Assembly (NCBI RefSeq): GCF_030272615.1
Contig: NC_081410.1
Location: 506,088,442 to 506,152,441 of the forward strand
DNA length: 64,000 nt
Direction of reading: 5' to 3'
Origin: Cryptomeria japonica
Lineage: Eukaryota > Streptophyta > Pinopsida > Cupressales > Cupressaceae
Part shown: positions 33,481-44,058 of the stretch, piece after piece
Position numbering within the stretch: position 1 is the stretch's first letter
Layout: each line of letters begins with the position of its first letter
Program-made: the position numbers and the translations under genes
The notes under the pieces: generated by a model
Told to the model about the DNA's origin: nothing
Seen by the model: only the letters and a program-made list of their open reading frames with translations
Databases searched by the model: none

Positions 33481-34589
33481 ATTGTGCATTTGACAATTTA
33501 AAGTTTGAGTTTTCAATGTTTGTTGTATTTCAATGGATGAGATCTTGACTTGACTTACAAACACAGAAATCAGATTGTATTTTTGTCCCAAAGGACACAT
33601 AAAGTGTATGTTCAAGAAAATTTAAAGAAAGCCCAAGTTTTCACGGGTTTTGAATAATTGAAAATACATCAATCAGTCTATCCTAAGGAGATTGGCTTCA
33701 TTATTAGTTCTTAGCCTACAACTTGGTACCCTGTCAGCTCACACAACCTTGTCACCCCCTAAAGGGCGCCCATGTTTTTGCCTTTACGAGAGCTAGTGGA
33801 GTCCCATTATGAGCCTAGTAATAAGATCTCAAAAGGGGAGTTTGCACATACGTTCAAGAGGGACATATGGTGAGTATATTAAGGAGAGATACTTCCCCCT
33901 CCATGCACTAAGAATTTAATAATGTTCGGAGGTAAACCGGGTAGCTTCTAATTTAATTGAAACTAGTAAGGGATTCGTTCGGCGCATAGGGGTATAAACT
34001 CAATTAAGAGGTCTCCCAGCCTTGAAAACCAAGGTTTGATATACCCAAAGGTACGAAGGAGAGGTATTCCCAAGCATTTCCATTGACTTGATTTTCATCA
34101 AATCACGTTTATTTTATAATGGGTTGGAGTACTTGGCATTAGCCATTCCCACTTGGGTCATTCCCCTCTCATCGACCTTAATGGCTTAGAGTTATTAGCT
34201 CCTCGGGAGGGCAGGCCCGCTAAAGATATGTACTATTGAAAGCAAAGGATGAGTCTGGCTTTCTGATCACCTAAGAAAGGTGAGAGCATACTCGCCTATC
34301 ATCAAAACACATAAGACATGTTTGTTCATTTCCATTGTAATTAGTCTATGTGCCTAATTTAGCAAAAATAAGTGCAAAATCCCACGACTGCAAACAAAGT
34401 TAGTAGTTTATATTGCATTCTTTGACGATGAAATAGTTTATGACTCTGATCTTTCACAATGAAATAAGTTCCTGCAAAACCAACAATCTACAAATTAGGC
34501 TTGGGAAAATGACAGTCCAGAAGCAGAAATGAGGAAGGCAACATACAATATTTGCAAAATCAATAAAAAACTGAAAACGCCATCATATG

Positions 34590-34785
34590 TGCCAAGAACG
34601 CTGCCAAATAGACCCAAAAAGCTAATCTGCACACCAGAAACGCTGCTCTACACACCAAAAATGCTGTTCTGCACACCAGAAACACTGTCAAACAGATTGA
34701 AAATGCTGACAAATGTGCCAAAAATGCCACAATACATACCAAAAAGGCTAAAGTACAGACTGAAAGTGCTAAAGCATAGAAAAAC
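34590..34785. repeat. 21-base repeats, cluster 3 (D leader)
   Basis: Units like CACACCAGAAACGCTGCTCTA and CACACCAAAAATGCTGTTCTG repeat every 21 bases. Confidence 0.8.
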
Positions 34786-34961
34786 ATAAAAACAGAGTTG
34801 AGGAATCTCCCATAAAAACCATTTGAGGTGCCGGAACACCTTAATAGAGGCCAAGAACACGATTGGGCAGACCAAGCAAGCTAATATGCACTCCGAAAGA
34901 GATAATAAACCTGTCAATGAAATTTCCTGCAAGAAAACTTGTTAAAGATCAAAGGGGCTAG

Positions 34962-34979
34962 GCCCCACGGTGGGCGCCA
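34962..34979 (-). other. Gypsy D primer-binding site
   Basis: Minus strand TGGCGCCCACCGTGGGGC, five bases after the 5' LTR end. This tRNA-complementary type is common in plant gypsy elements. Confidence 0.88.
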
Positions 34980-34984
34980 ATTAA

Positions 34985-36044
34985 TGTGATGCTAAAAATG
35001 TGGTATATAGAAGGCATACACATATAATGAGACAATAAAATGTAATTGAAAAGCTTAATTAAAAACTAGATTAGAAATTCAAACCATAAGCCTTTCTTGA
35101 AATGTCCCATTTTCCTCTATTCTTGAGGACCTTGAAGGTGTTGGATTGATGGGCTATCAGCGGAGCAATGACCTCCAAAGTAGCAACTCAAGAGTTGAGT
35201 AGCTATTTGATCATGATTGACTATGGAGATGATATGAAATGCATGATTTAAGAATCTAGATTAACATGCTATGATTAATCCAAAAGCTAATTGCTAGATA
35301 ATTGAAATGAAAATTACCTATAGTAATGACACTAAAGCTATGAATGCAAGGGATCCTTATTGCTCCAAAATGAGGGATATTTATAGGAATTCCAAGGCCG
35401 AAGCTAAGGTGGCAAAAATCAACGGTCCAGATCTAATCTGAAGATATCAAGGGCCAAGATTGAGGAAGTTGGAGAAGAGGTTGGAGGAAGGGACACTTGT
35501 CATCTCTGTGGTGACAAGTGTCAAGGAGTCTTGCTCACGAGAGTGCAAGTGTCCAAGGGAGGAGACATGTGGCAAAAGTTCCATGTGTCTCAAGAAGAGA
35601 ATATCCACACCATGGGAGGTTAGGATAAGGAGGTTAGAATGTGCAAGATAGTATAGGGTTAGTTAGACCCAGGATTAGGTGGAATGGGTTAGGTTAGGGG
35701 ATGGTTAGGTTAGGTGGTTAAAAGTTAGGAGCCATGTGCTCATTTGAATTTAGAAATTCAAATAATTGGAAAAGACTAATTAATCTCAACAAACTTGAGT
35801 TTGTTAATCTTAATTAGGGATTAGAAGAAATTATTTATATGGGGGGACATTAATTAATTTAGAATTAATTAATCAAAGGGGGATATGAAATGAACTATAT
35901 AAATAAATCATGTAGATTTATTTACTAGTAGATGAATAGAGAAATTAATTAAATTGCTTGTGAATTCAATTAATTGGGAAGGGGAATTAATCAAATAACT
36001 GCGTATTTAATTAACTATCTTCAGACCATTTTTAGGTGTATACA
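34985..36044 (-). repeat. Gypsy D 5' LTR
   Basis: 1060 bases; on the minus strand TGTATACACC to GCATCACA. Partner of 11682-12887. The frame at 35460-35651 is LTR sequence, not a gene. Confidence 0.92.
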
Positions 36045-36330
36045 TTTACTATCAAGAGAAATAGCACCTCTACCATGAATTACATAAGATTTATCATCTC
36101 CAAATCTTACTATACCACCATCATACTTCTCCATATTTACAAATTTTCTTTTATCACCTATCATAAGATGTGAACAACCATTGTCAATAACCCACTCATC
36201 TTTCTCTTCAATCTTAGCAGCCAAGGCTTTCTCCTCAACAATGCAGCTTATAGAATTCACTGGTACTGGATTATCTTCCTTGATAGCAATAAATACAAAT
36301 TCATCTTCTTAATTCCCATTTTCAGACTCT
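36045..36330 (-). pseudogene. Copia O aspartic protease, N-terminal part
   Basis: Minus-strand protease of O. It reads KDEWVIDNGCSHLMIGDKRK with the active-site Ser changed (DNG for DSG), then VRFGDDKSYVIHGRGAISLD, and is cut by gypsy D. The rest continues at 11676 as (K)HNTDDVLYVESL. The frame given by 36021-36260 runs 24 bases into the D LTR only by chance. Confidence 0.9.
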
Positions 36331-37353
36331 TCATCTGTCACACCTTCATCAACAACATAATAACATTTCTTCTAACGTCTGAACTTTTAGTTAGGCTTAT
36401 AGGGCTTGTCATATCTATCATGCTTCTCATATCTATCATGCTTATCAAATTTATCATGCCTATCATACTTTGACATCATTTTAGGACACCTAGAATCAAA
36501 ATGTCCTATCTTATTACAAGAAAAACATTTCAAAGGTAACTTCCCATCATACTTACCAACTCCCTTAGGCAATCTCCAAGCAATAAGTGCTTCAATCTCA
36601 TTCAACTCTCTTTCATGTTCTTCCATCTCTCTCATTTCTCTTTCATATCTTGAAACCCTAAATGAACTTTCTCCTGGATCATACTTCTACTTCCCAGATA
36701 CAAAGGCTTTAAATGCAGTCCTAGATTTACCATGTGATTCTCCAAATTCACTCAACTCAAATGCAGGAAGCTTAAATCAACATGTCTCTTGTCACAGTGG
36801 TCACAGTCCGGATCTCATTAATAGCAACAACATTAGATTTGTAAGCAGGAGTTAAAGATCTCAACACTTTAGCAACAATCTCATCTTCTTCAAGAGTTCC
36901 ACCGACACATCTGATGTTCATGTCAAGTTCATTCACTTTAGCCATAAAGGATGATATGTTCTCATCTTCTCCCATCTTCAACATCTCATACTTCCCTTTC
37001 AAACTCTACAATTTAGCAACTTTGATATGTTTATCTCCTTCATACAAAGTCTTTAACTTTTCCCAGATCTCACGTGCAGTCTGCAATCCCACCACATTAG
37101 TCATCTCTGAATTGGTCAAGGCACTCAACAATTCTTCTTTATCTCTTATGTTATGTTCAACATTCTTGATCTCACTTGCAGTAACCATACCATTCCGAGG
37201 AACATTGTAGGTATTCTTTGTAATCTTCCAATAGTCATATCCAAGATAGTTCAAATGACACTCCATCCGGTCCTTCCATAAAGTGTAATTGCTTCCATCA
37301 AATCTCATACTCTCTTTCTTGAAAACATAGGTCGCCATCCCATATCTCCTCAA
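36331..37353 (-). pseudogene. Copia O gag
   Basis: Copia gag in pieces: 37006-37353 (likely start at the ATG of MATYVFKKESMRFDGSNYT, about 37338), 36772-37002 and 36387-36635. Blocks include YTLWKDRMECHLNYLG, LLSALTNSEMTNVVGLQTAR, ENISSFMAKVNELDMNIRC and the zinc knuckle CFSCNKIGHFDSRC near 36490-36530. A TAG between the first two pieces (Gln codon expected) and further stops near 36690 and 36380 break it. Asp/Lys/His repeats (RHDKFDKHDRYEKHDRYDK) follow the knuckle. The family is close to that of copia A. Confidence 0.9.
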
Positions 37354-37380
37354 GCAATGAAGCTTCTTCCAGATGATCTA

Positions 37381-37392
37381 GCTCTGATACCA
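37381..37392 (-). other. Copia O primer-binding site (initiator tRNA-Met)
   Basis: Minus strand TGGTATCAGAGC, two bases after the LTR end, the same spacing as in copia A. Confidence 0.9.
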
Positions 37393-37394
37393 AT

Positions 37395-38718
37395 TGTTGG
37401 CAACAACAATGAAGGAAAACTGAGAGGGTGGGGGTGAATTAGTTTTCACTGGATTAAACAAATTAAGCACAATCTCATATCTGATCAACATAAACAAGAA
37501 AAAATATGAGTACTATAACAACAACACACATAGCACCAAGATTTTGACATGGAAAATCTGGTTAAGGGAACAACCACGGTGGGAACCTACCCACAATAAG
37601 ATGATACTCTGCAGTAGTATGTGTAAACATTACAATGGGGAATGCACATACATTCAGGCTCACTGCTCAAAATATGATAACTTGAAAGGCTAAAACTCTC
37701 AAGGAAGGTTCACTACCTTACAAGAACATTCAGACAACAATATGGTTTACATGAACTGAAAGAATAACATCTCCCAATGCCTGATGATAGTTCTGGTTAA
37801 GCACATTTGTTTGCTCTACAACACTCTCTACTCAACACTTCACACCAAAAGATGAATTCACTTATTAGCACATACATCACTCTCTGATAATGTAGAGACA
37901 CCACACATATCAAAATTACATGAATATAACACCTATTTATACAAATCATCAACCTTGACTGCAAGGTCAGCTCAACCCTTAAGACCTATTTACAAAATTA
38001 CATCATACGATACATAAAATAAACCACTGAGCTAATACAATGCCATTGGCCACATAGCATGGACCCAAATCAAATCCTCAAACACACAACGCCACCAGAA
38101 ATCTCGCCAAGATCATATGCAACACGCTACACCATTGAAAATGTCGCATAACACGAAGAACATCATCGAACCCATAAGATCCTCAATAATTCACACAATG
38201 ATCAATGCAGACCAACAAAACAAATAGGACATGATTAGGAAACACCAACAAGCATGTTAGAACCATCCGTAATATTTGCGCCAACACTATTTAAACAAAT
38301 CTTCATCGATCAACACGCTGATACTCAATAACACTTCAACAACAACAACTAGGATTAGAAAGATAGCTTGTGGAGCACCAAAGAAAGAACCATCTGAATT
38401 GTAGATACTCACGAACATCCCAAACACTCTCCCAAATCCACAACTCAAGATATAATCATTCTAGAGCACAACAGATCAAACACCAGAACAAAACAACATT
38501 GAACATTGAAAAACCAATCCTCATACCAGAATCCATAACTTGATCAAATAACCTCTTAGCATCATTAAACCAACATTGAATCAAGTATCTCTAGTTGATT
38601 CAACATATCAAATAGATAAACCAACCAGATCAACTCTTTTCAATCACCAGAATACCAAAATACAAGATATGTTGACATCAATGACAACAACATATCCTAG
38701 CAGCAACAATGTCCAACA
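37395..38718 (-). repeat. Copia O 5' LTR
   Basis: 1324 bases. On the minus strand it starts TGTTGGACATTG and ends GCCAACA before the PBS, giving short inverted ends. The matching 3' LTR lies outside the window, beyond position 1. Nothing coding inside. The flank at 38719 is coding sequence of gypsy H, showing that O inserted there. Confidence 0.85.
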
Positions 38719-39803
38719 GTACCCAAGTTGAGTTCTTGTGTTATCTCCACTAAGAGAGGAGATTCTCCACGATCTGCCAGGAGTTTGTCTGATCTTCCAT
38801 CCTCGAGTGTCTTAGAAAGGTTTTCACGCTTAAATATGTCATTTATTTTTACTTTTTAAATGTTTAATGGTGCCTTGCGGTTTTCACCAAGAGACTCATT
38901 GTTTTTTTTTTCATTTTCATTTTTGTGACTGGAAGAAGGAGTTGACTCCCTAAATTGTGTTGATATATCTTCGTGAGACTCTTGAGGAATTTTGCGATGG
39001 CCTCATCATTCTCAAAATGGTCTAAAATTAGTCCTCCTTGTCGGTCCCAATTGATAAGTTTGGGATGGACTAAGGGCATACTATCCTCGGTATTATTCAA
39101 GTCTGGGGTGGCAAGGGTTAAGGTCGTGATATAGACATCAGTAGTATCATTATCAACATTTATTTTAGTATGATATTATTCAGAAGAGGATCTAGGCTCT
39201 ATGACATGTTTGTGCAGGAAGAGGAGTATTTACTTGTTTGTCTTCGATAGGTAAGTCATTAGGATCAATGAAAATATCATTTAGGGCATAGAAGCTAGAG
39301 GAATAGGAATCCCATTCTCTCTTATTGGAATCAATTTATTTAAGGTCTTCCTCAGATGTCTTTTCATCATCAAGAGTGGACCCCTTTTCACATAAGGTTA
39401 ACTTGGCATTGGAGGGACAATTCATAATGGTTTAAATCCTAGTCCTCTGGTGTGATGTCGCTCTTTTGGTTTAACAAGTTCTATAATTCCTTTCTTATTT
39501 GGGCTGAGACCACTATCTCCATCATAGCCTTTCTTGTACATAATGGTAAATCCTTTTCCATATTTTTTAACAAGCAATTGTATAGGTGGAACATCTTCTT
39601 CATCTTTGTAAAGCCATTTTGATACATCCTCTTTAATTTTTTCTTTGTTGTGGTCTACTCATTTTGTGAAAGTAGTAGGAGGTTGATATTGAATTGTAAC
39701 CTTGGGTTCTTTTTGCATTGGATGTGGCTTTCCATAGGACTTAGGGAAATTTTATAGTTTTCCAATGTGGAATGATTGCACTGCTGTCACGAAGGATTGC
39801 AAC
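38719..39803 (-). pseudogene. Gypsy H: G-patch and linker of a Tat/Ogre-like polyprotein
   Basis: Fragment of a minus-strand gypsy related to D but not the same copy. From 39800 down it reads SFVTAVQSFHIGKL, NFPKSYGKPHPM, KWLYKDEEDVPPIQLLVKKY and a decayed G-patch (YGKGFTIMYKKGYDGDSGLS), then ends with LVHPKLINWDRQGGLILDHF (38864-39100). Copia O cuts it at 38718 and gypsy B at 39804. This is the oldest layer visible. Stops and frameshifts are frequent. Confidence 0.8.
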
Positions 39804-40064
39804 TGTGATGCTAAGTGCAAAACCAAGCAATCTCGTGAAACATGGAAACACCTTCGAGCGTATGGGTTGCTCAAGTTGAAGATGAATCTCTGGGTTATGG
39901 TTCGACTTCCCTTGAATCCCTCCTAAAACTAAATGACATGTGGAAAAGAGTGAGAAATAATCTAAAAATACTGAAAGTTGCAACTAAACTAGGAGGTGAT
40001 ATGCCAAAATTATAATGATAATAGCCTAAAAACCCACAAAAATATGACAAAAACTTTGTCCACA
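39804..40064 (-). repeat. Gypsy B 3' LTR
   Basis: About 260 bases. The end at 39804 is fixed by the shared start with 43897 and by the H coding sequence outside; the inner end near 40064 is my estimate (TGTGGACAAAG on the minus strand). The frame 39741-39983 is LTR, not a gene. Confidence 0.65.
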
Positions 40065-40374
40065 CAAAATAATTTTACTCTTCAACCACATAAATATTTC
40101 GTAGGAAGGCTAAGGGAATCATAAACTTGGAAGGAAAACCAGTTTCACAACCAAATTGACAAATACCTCTTTTACACAACCTAAAATCTATGATTATATG
40201 AAAAGCAAGGATACATGCAAATAAAAGAGACAAAAATTCAAAGGTTTCTGGATCAAAACACAGTAAATCTCTATCAAATCTATAAATGAACATGCACAAT
40301 TATTAAGGAAAACACACGAAACTCTGTAATATCAAAGGAATTCTGCTATAAAACTAAAAGACTAAAGTGCCAAG

Positions 40375-40980
40375 ATACATACTATTCATTGAATTTATTC
40401 TGCTTTCCGACAGAAAAATCGACCTCTTCAATTAGGAAGTTAGCAATCTGCTCATCTAAGCCAAAAACCCGCCAATTAACACTGTTATTTGGAACTGAGG
40501 GCCTTACAACAACTTTAACATACTGCAATCTATTAAAATTTTCCAGCTCATTTGGAATATCAAACTGAGCACCTAAGGTAGCAAGCCTATCTGCTTCTTT
40601 GTTATGATTTCTAGGCACGAACATCAAGTTAAAAGCTTCAAAATTTTCAAATCCCAAATTCTATGCTTATACATTTAAAAAAAATCATTTTTGGTGACAT
40701 GAATGCTTCTAACTTGATTCACTACTAATTCACTGTCACCAAAGACTTGCAAACACTTAACTTTTTTCTGCCTAGCCCATTCTAAGCCACGTGCTAATGA
40801 TTCATACTCTATTGTATTATTTGTACAACTAAAAGAAAATCTGAAAGAAGTGTAATATTTCATACCTTCAGGTGAAACAAGCATAACACCACCTCCAAAA
40901 CCATTTTTACCTCTTGAGCCATCAAAATAAAGCTGCCATACCTGATTTTCTATTGTTTTAATTGCTGGTCCAACAGAATG
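40375..40980 (-). pseudogene. Gypsy B RNase H
   Basis: Complete-looking RNase H fold on the minus strand: VWQLYFDGSRGKNGFGGGVM (first Asp), SCTNNTIEYESLARGLEWAR (Glu), LQVFGDSELVVNQVRS (second Asp), a stop near 40672, then FVPRNHNKEADRLATLGAQF (last Asp). It ends at 40382. The DGS...NNxAEYE-like layout is that of the archaeal-type RNase H that Tat-group gypsy elements carry as a second copy. All four acidic residues are present; only the stop after NDFF and a short gap damage it. Confidence 0.85.
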
Positions 40981-41315
40981 TCATTCTTTTCAAGCTTAGG
41001 AATAAAAAAATCTTCCTCATGAATCATATAAACACCAAGACCAATTTCATCCATATTAATAAAAGGATCTTTTGTAGTATTATGAGCTGCCCACTCCTCC
41101 AAGTTCACATCAGGTATGCCTTGAATAGGTGTGTCTGGATCCTGAATAGGTGGTAACTCCTCATGGTCACAAACAATAAGATCTCCATTTATAGGACTTG
41201 GGGTATATGGTTCCAAATGACAAGTGGCCTGAGGTTCTGACTTAATGATCACTTTAGTGCCATATCGAGTTCTAAAAAACAAGTGTGACCAATCAACAGA
41301 AAGGTATCCTCCCAA
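40950..41315 (-). pseudogene. Gypsy B linker between protease and RNase H
   Basis: An acidic open block of 121 codons (TPIQGIPDVNLEEWAAHNTT, MDEIGLGVYMIHEEDFFIPK) with no domain I recognise. In autonomous relatives the RT would lie in this interval, so this linker marks where it is missing. Confidence 0.65.
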
Positions 41316-41329
41316 ATTTGCTATGAAAT

Positions 41330-41730
41330 CTCTAGATAAGCAAATGAAAAGTGTGGAGGCAAGTCAACTATGTACATGTCCTTAGGTATTACAAACTTGG
41401 GACACGCATGTAAGGTCAAACCAAGATCTTTGACCACTCCAACTAACTTGACTGTTGTTTCGTCTAACTACACAACTCCTCTAGAAACAGGCTCATAATT
41501 TAAACCAAGTTTATTTGTAAGGTCTTTGGGCATAATTGTAATACTGGCTCCTGAGTCTATCATGCAATTATGGACTAGGTGGTTGCCAATAATCAAAGTT
41601 ACAAAAAAGGGAGGAGGCTTTGCTGTTTGGACTAGCTGACTATTCTTAAATGGAATATCATCAGCTAATGCAACCTTGGGCAAATCTTTTTGAGGCTCAT
41701 CAGTCAAGGAAAGATTATCTATTTTTTCTT
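41330..41730 (-). pseudogene. Gypsy B aspartic protease
   Basis: Reads VTLIIGNHLVHNCMIDSGAS with the intact DSG active site, then ITIMPKDLTNKLGLNYEP. The open block is 41468-41707; a TAG follows VV at 41465-41467 and the protease continues with the KLVGVVKDLGLTLHACPKFV-like stretch to about 41380. Confidence 0.85.
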
Positions 41731-42289
41731 GTAGTAATTCTTTTCACCCAGGAATTTGCAAAGCATCTATCATAGACATAGAAACAATTGTCTTTGTCAT
41801 AGATTCAACAATATTGAAGGGAGTACCACTAAACTTTTGTTGTACTTTTGGAACAACAGACTTTGACTGAGCTAGTTTTGGCTGAAAGTGAACTTTGTGC
41901 TATTCTTTAGGTGCTGTAGGCTGTCCTCTTGGTAAAATCTACACATTTTGGATAGGTGGAGGTACCCTAACAACTTGTTGGCTTGTAGAAGTTTGTTGTT
42001 TTGACTTATTTTGTTGTTGTTTTGCTTTATTAGTCTATTGTTGATTAGTTCCAGCTTGCTGTCCATTATTTATGGCTTGCTGTTAATAATTTCCAGCTTG
42101 ATGTCCAATGCCAATAGCATGCTTTTTTTTACCTTGTATTAGATGTAAAAGGTGAAAAAGATCTATTCTACACTTGTGGATGATTAACTCCACAAAATTC
42201 CTCCCCCTGCCAATTCATCATAGCCACCTCGGGACCTTCCGGTTCCTCATTTGTACCTGTATCTTGATAAAATATATTATTATTTACCA

Positions 42290-43706
42290 TTAAAGCTTAT
42301 AATTGAGCATTAATTGCATTTTGACATGATGCTTGATTATAAGGTTGTTGGCATGGAAAACAATATTCTTGAGCCATACTGTTCTAAACAGGTACAATTT
42401 CTCTGGTATTACTAGTGGTATTTGGATTGTACTGCTGGTTTGGTCTGTTGTTGTAATTCCTCCTCTGATCTGAGGGTCATTATGGTAATTAGGCCTATTG
42501 GGCTGATAAGGAGCTTGGTATGGGGCTTGATACCTCTGATTTTGGTTTTGATTTTTCTTAAGGCTCACCAATTCATTACCAAAATTCTGCATAGTTTGCT
42601 GAATTTGATGAGTTTCTTCAACATTCTTTATAAACATCTCCTTTAACTATTGTATTTTATTTCATGGATCTGTAACAACATTATTTTGAGCATAATTCTG
42701 AAAACCTAATGCTGGAACAATGGGTAATGCAGCTATAGGAGGTGCTTGCAAAGGCATTAAAGGCTGTATATCTAGAAAAATAGGCATAGGAGGCCTAGGG
42801 GCAATAGCTTGTATAAGGTTATTTTATGCTCTAATAGCTATATCATAAGCTGTTGGTAATGTATCCCCACCCATAGACTGAATCATAACAACAATATCGC
42901 TGCTTAAAGCCCTCAAATAATATAAAAATGCATGCTCAATAGAGGATTTTATCATTGTAGGAATTCTATTCTAGGTTTGCTCAAAATGGTAGTGGAAATC
43001 AGTCATCTTCTCTTGTGGAGGCCTCTTGATAGTGGTCATCTACTCAACCAATGATAGGTGGTTTGACTTATCTGCAAATTGTTTTGTCAGCTTATCACCC
43101 AAATCATCCCAATCACCAAATGAATTAATTGGAAAAACCTTTGAACCATTCGAGTGCTTTGCCTTTAAATGATCCTACTAGTAGCTTGAGTGCCATGTTC
43201 TCTTGGGTTATATGGTGAACTGCACACATGGATACAATATCTCTTATATGCTCAATGGGTGTGACATGGTCTTCACCAGTGAAAATAGATAGACTTTTCA
43301 GAGTAGCTCCTGGTATGGGATCGTGTTGGGTCAGATTTAAAGGGCTGCCTCCATTAAAGGGTACAAAACCATGTGCTCTTGGTATGACCATTGGAAATAC
43401 TAGAGGATTTACTAGTGCATTAACTGGTGGATTCTGGGTAATGAATGACTGAGTTGGAGTTATTGCAAAAAGAGGATTTATACAGGTGGCAAAATTATGC
43501 TGAGAATTAAATGAAGGGAAAGAATTAGACATATAATTAGAATTTGGGATCTTAGGAAAATCTTCAGCTGATGAATTTCCTGAAAATTCAACTGCTAAAT
43601 TTTCTTCTTTTTCTATCTTTTTCATTGTCCTTGACCTCCTCTGTGATGGTGGTAGTTTAGTATGCTCAACCGGATCCCTGCTCTGTCTGGTTTGATACTT
43701 TCTCAT
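42290..43706 (-). pseudogene. Gypsy B gag
   Basis: 43125-43706 opens at MRKYQTRQSRDPVEHTKLPP, is Pro/Asn-rich, and ends in a capsid segment (MCAVHHITQENMALKLLVGS, FKGKALEWFKGFSN; Retrotrans_gag type). Between 42640 and 43125 several stops occur. 42290-42637 continues with a Gln/Asn/Tyr/Pro-rich linker (RYQAPYQAPYQPNRPNYHND); a degenerate Cys/His cluster may follow in another frame. The region 41740-42290 is Gln/Asn-rich with no open frame longer than 64 codons. Confidence 0.8.
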
Positions 43707-43863
43707 ATGCTATTAAGACCTGTTCTGCACATAAAACCAAAAAATAGAGTCGCTAGATACTTAAAATAAACCTCAAAAGGTTGAAATATTGCTATCAATA
43801 CCAAAACAAGAGTAAAAATAGAGCTTTTTTGAGCTGTAATAGTTCAAACATGTCCCACCAGGC

Positions 43864-43896
43864 ATACCAAAAATGGTTGCCATGAATGATTTCACC
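43864..43896 (-). other. Gypsy B possible primer-binding site
   Basis: After the LTR end CATCACG (minus strand) comes GGTGAAATCATTC and then TGGCAACCATTTTTGG, which could be a CpG-decayed form of the common TGGCGCC-type site. Weak. Confidence 0.35.
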
Positions 43897-44058
43897 CGTG
43901 ATGCTAAGTGCAAAACCAAGCAATCCTATGAAACATGGAAACACCTTCGAGCCTGTGGGTTGCTCAAATTGAAGGTGAATCTTCGGGTTATGGGCCAACT
44001 TCCCTTGAATCCCTCCTAAAACTAAATGACTGATGTGGAAAAGAGTGAGAAATAATCT
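43897..44058 (-). repeat. Gypsy B 5' LTR, truncated by gypsy G
   Basis: 162 bases matching 39804-39963, ending AATAATCT where G begins. The remainder would lie beyond G and is not seen in the window. Confidence 0.75.

Larger units (their letters stand above)
32259..34961 (-). other. Gypsy D 5' leader between PBS and gag
   Basis: 2.7 kb of non-coding DNA, long for a gypsy leader. It contains three clusters of degenerate 21-base repeats (listed separately). A piece near 33760-34280 is richer in GC and lacks repeats. Long minus frames such as 34560-34787 only reflect the repeat period of seven codons. Confidence 0.6.
11682..36044 (-). mobile_element. Gypsy D: large Tat/Ogre-like LTR retrotransposon with nested insertions
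   Basis: Minus-strand Ty3/gypsy element delimited by LTRs at 34985-36044 (5') and 11682-12887 (3'). The TSDs are CTTAC (11677-11681) and TTTAC (36045-36049), one mismatch. The PBS matches TGGCGCCCACCGTGGGGC and the polypurine tract is CAAAGAGGGGCAAAA. Without E1 and K the element is about 16.3 kb. It has a 2.7-kb leader, gag, protease, G-patch, RT, RNase H and integrase, then a long 3' region with an opposite-strand plant mobile domain frame. Great length, a G-patch and an extra antisense frame fit the plant Tat/Ogre group. All genes are broken. Confidence 0.92.
39804..44058 (-). mobile_element. Gypsy B: non-autonomous gag-protease-RNase H element
   Basis: Minus-strand element of about 4.3 kb (visible part) inserted in gypsy H (5-base flank GCAAC at 39799-39803). 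LTR sequence starting TGTGATGCTAAGTGC is present at 39804 and, with C for T, at 43897; the second copy is cut by gypsy G at 44058. Between them lie gag, protease and RNase H, but no RT and no integrase: the protease to RNase H distance is only about 500 bases. It is either an internal deletion or a stable non-autonomous family. Confidence 0.78.

Noticed and set aside
34560-34932. Hydrophobic minus frames resembling membrane proteins
   Set aside because: Same cause: 21-base repeats in the non-coding leader of D.
36021-36260. O protease frame ending in SKCIHLKMV
   Set aside because: The last residues are read from the D LTR; the true protease continues at 11676 beyond D.
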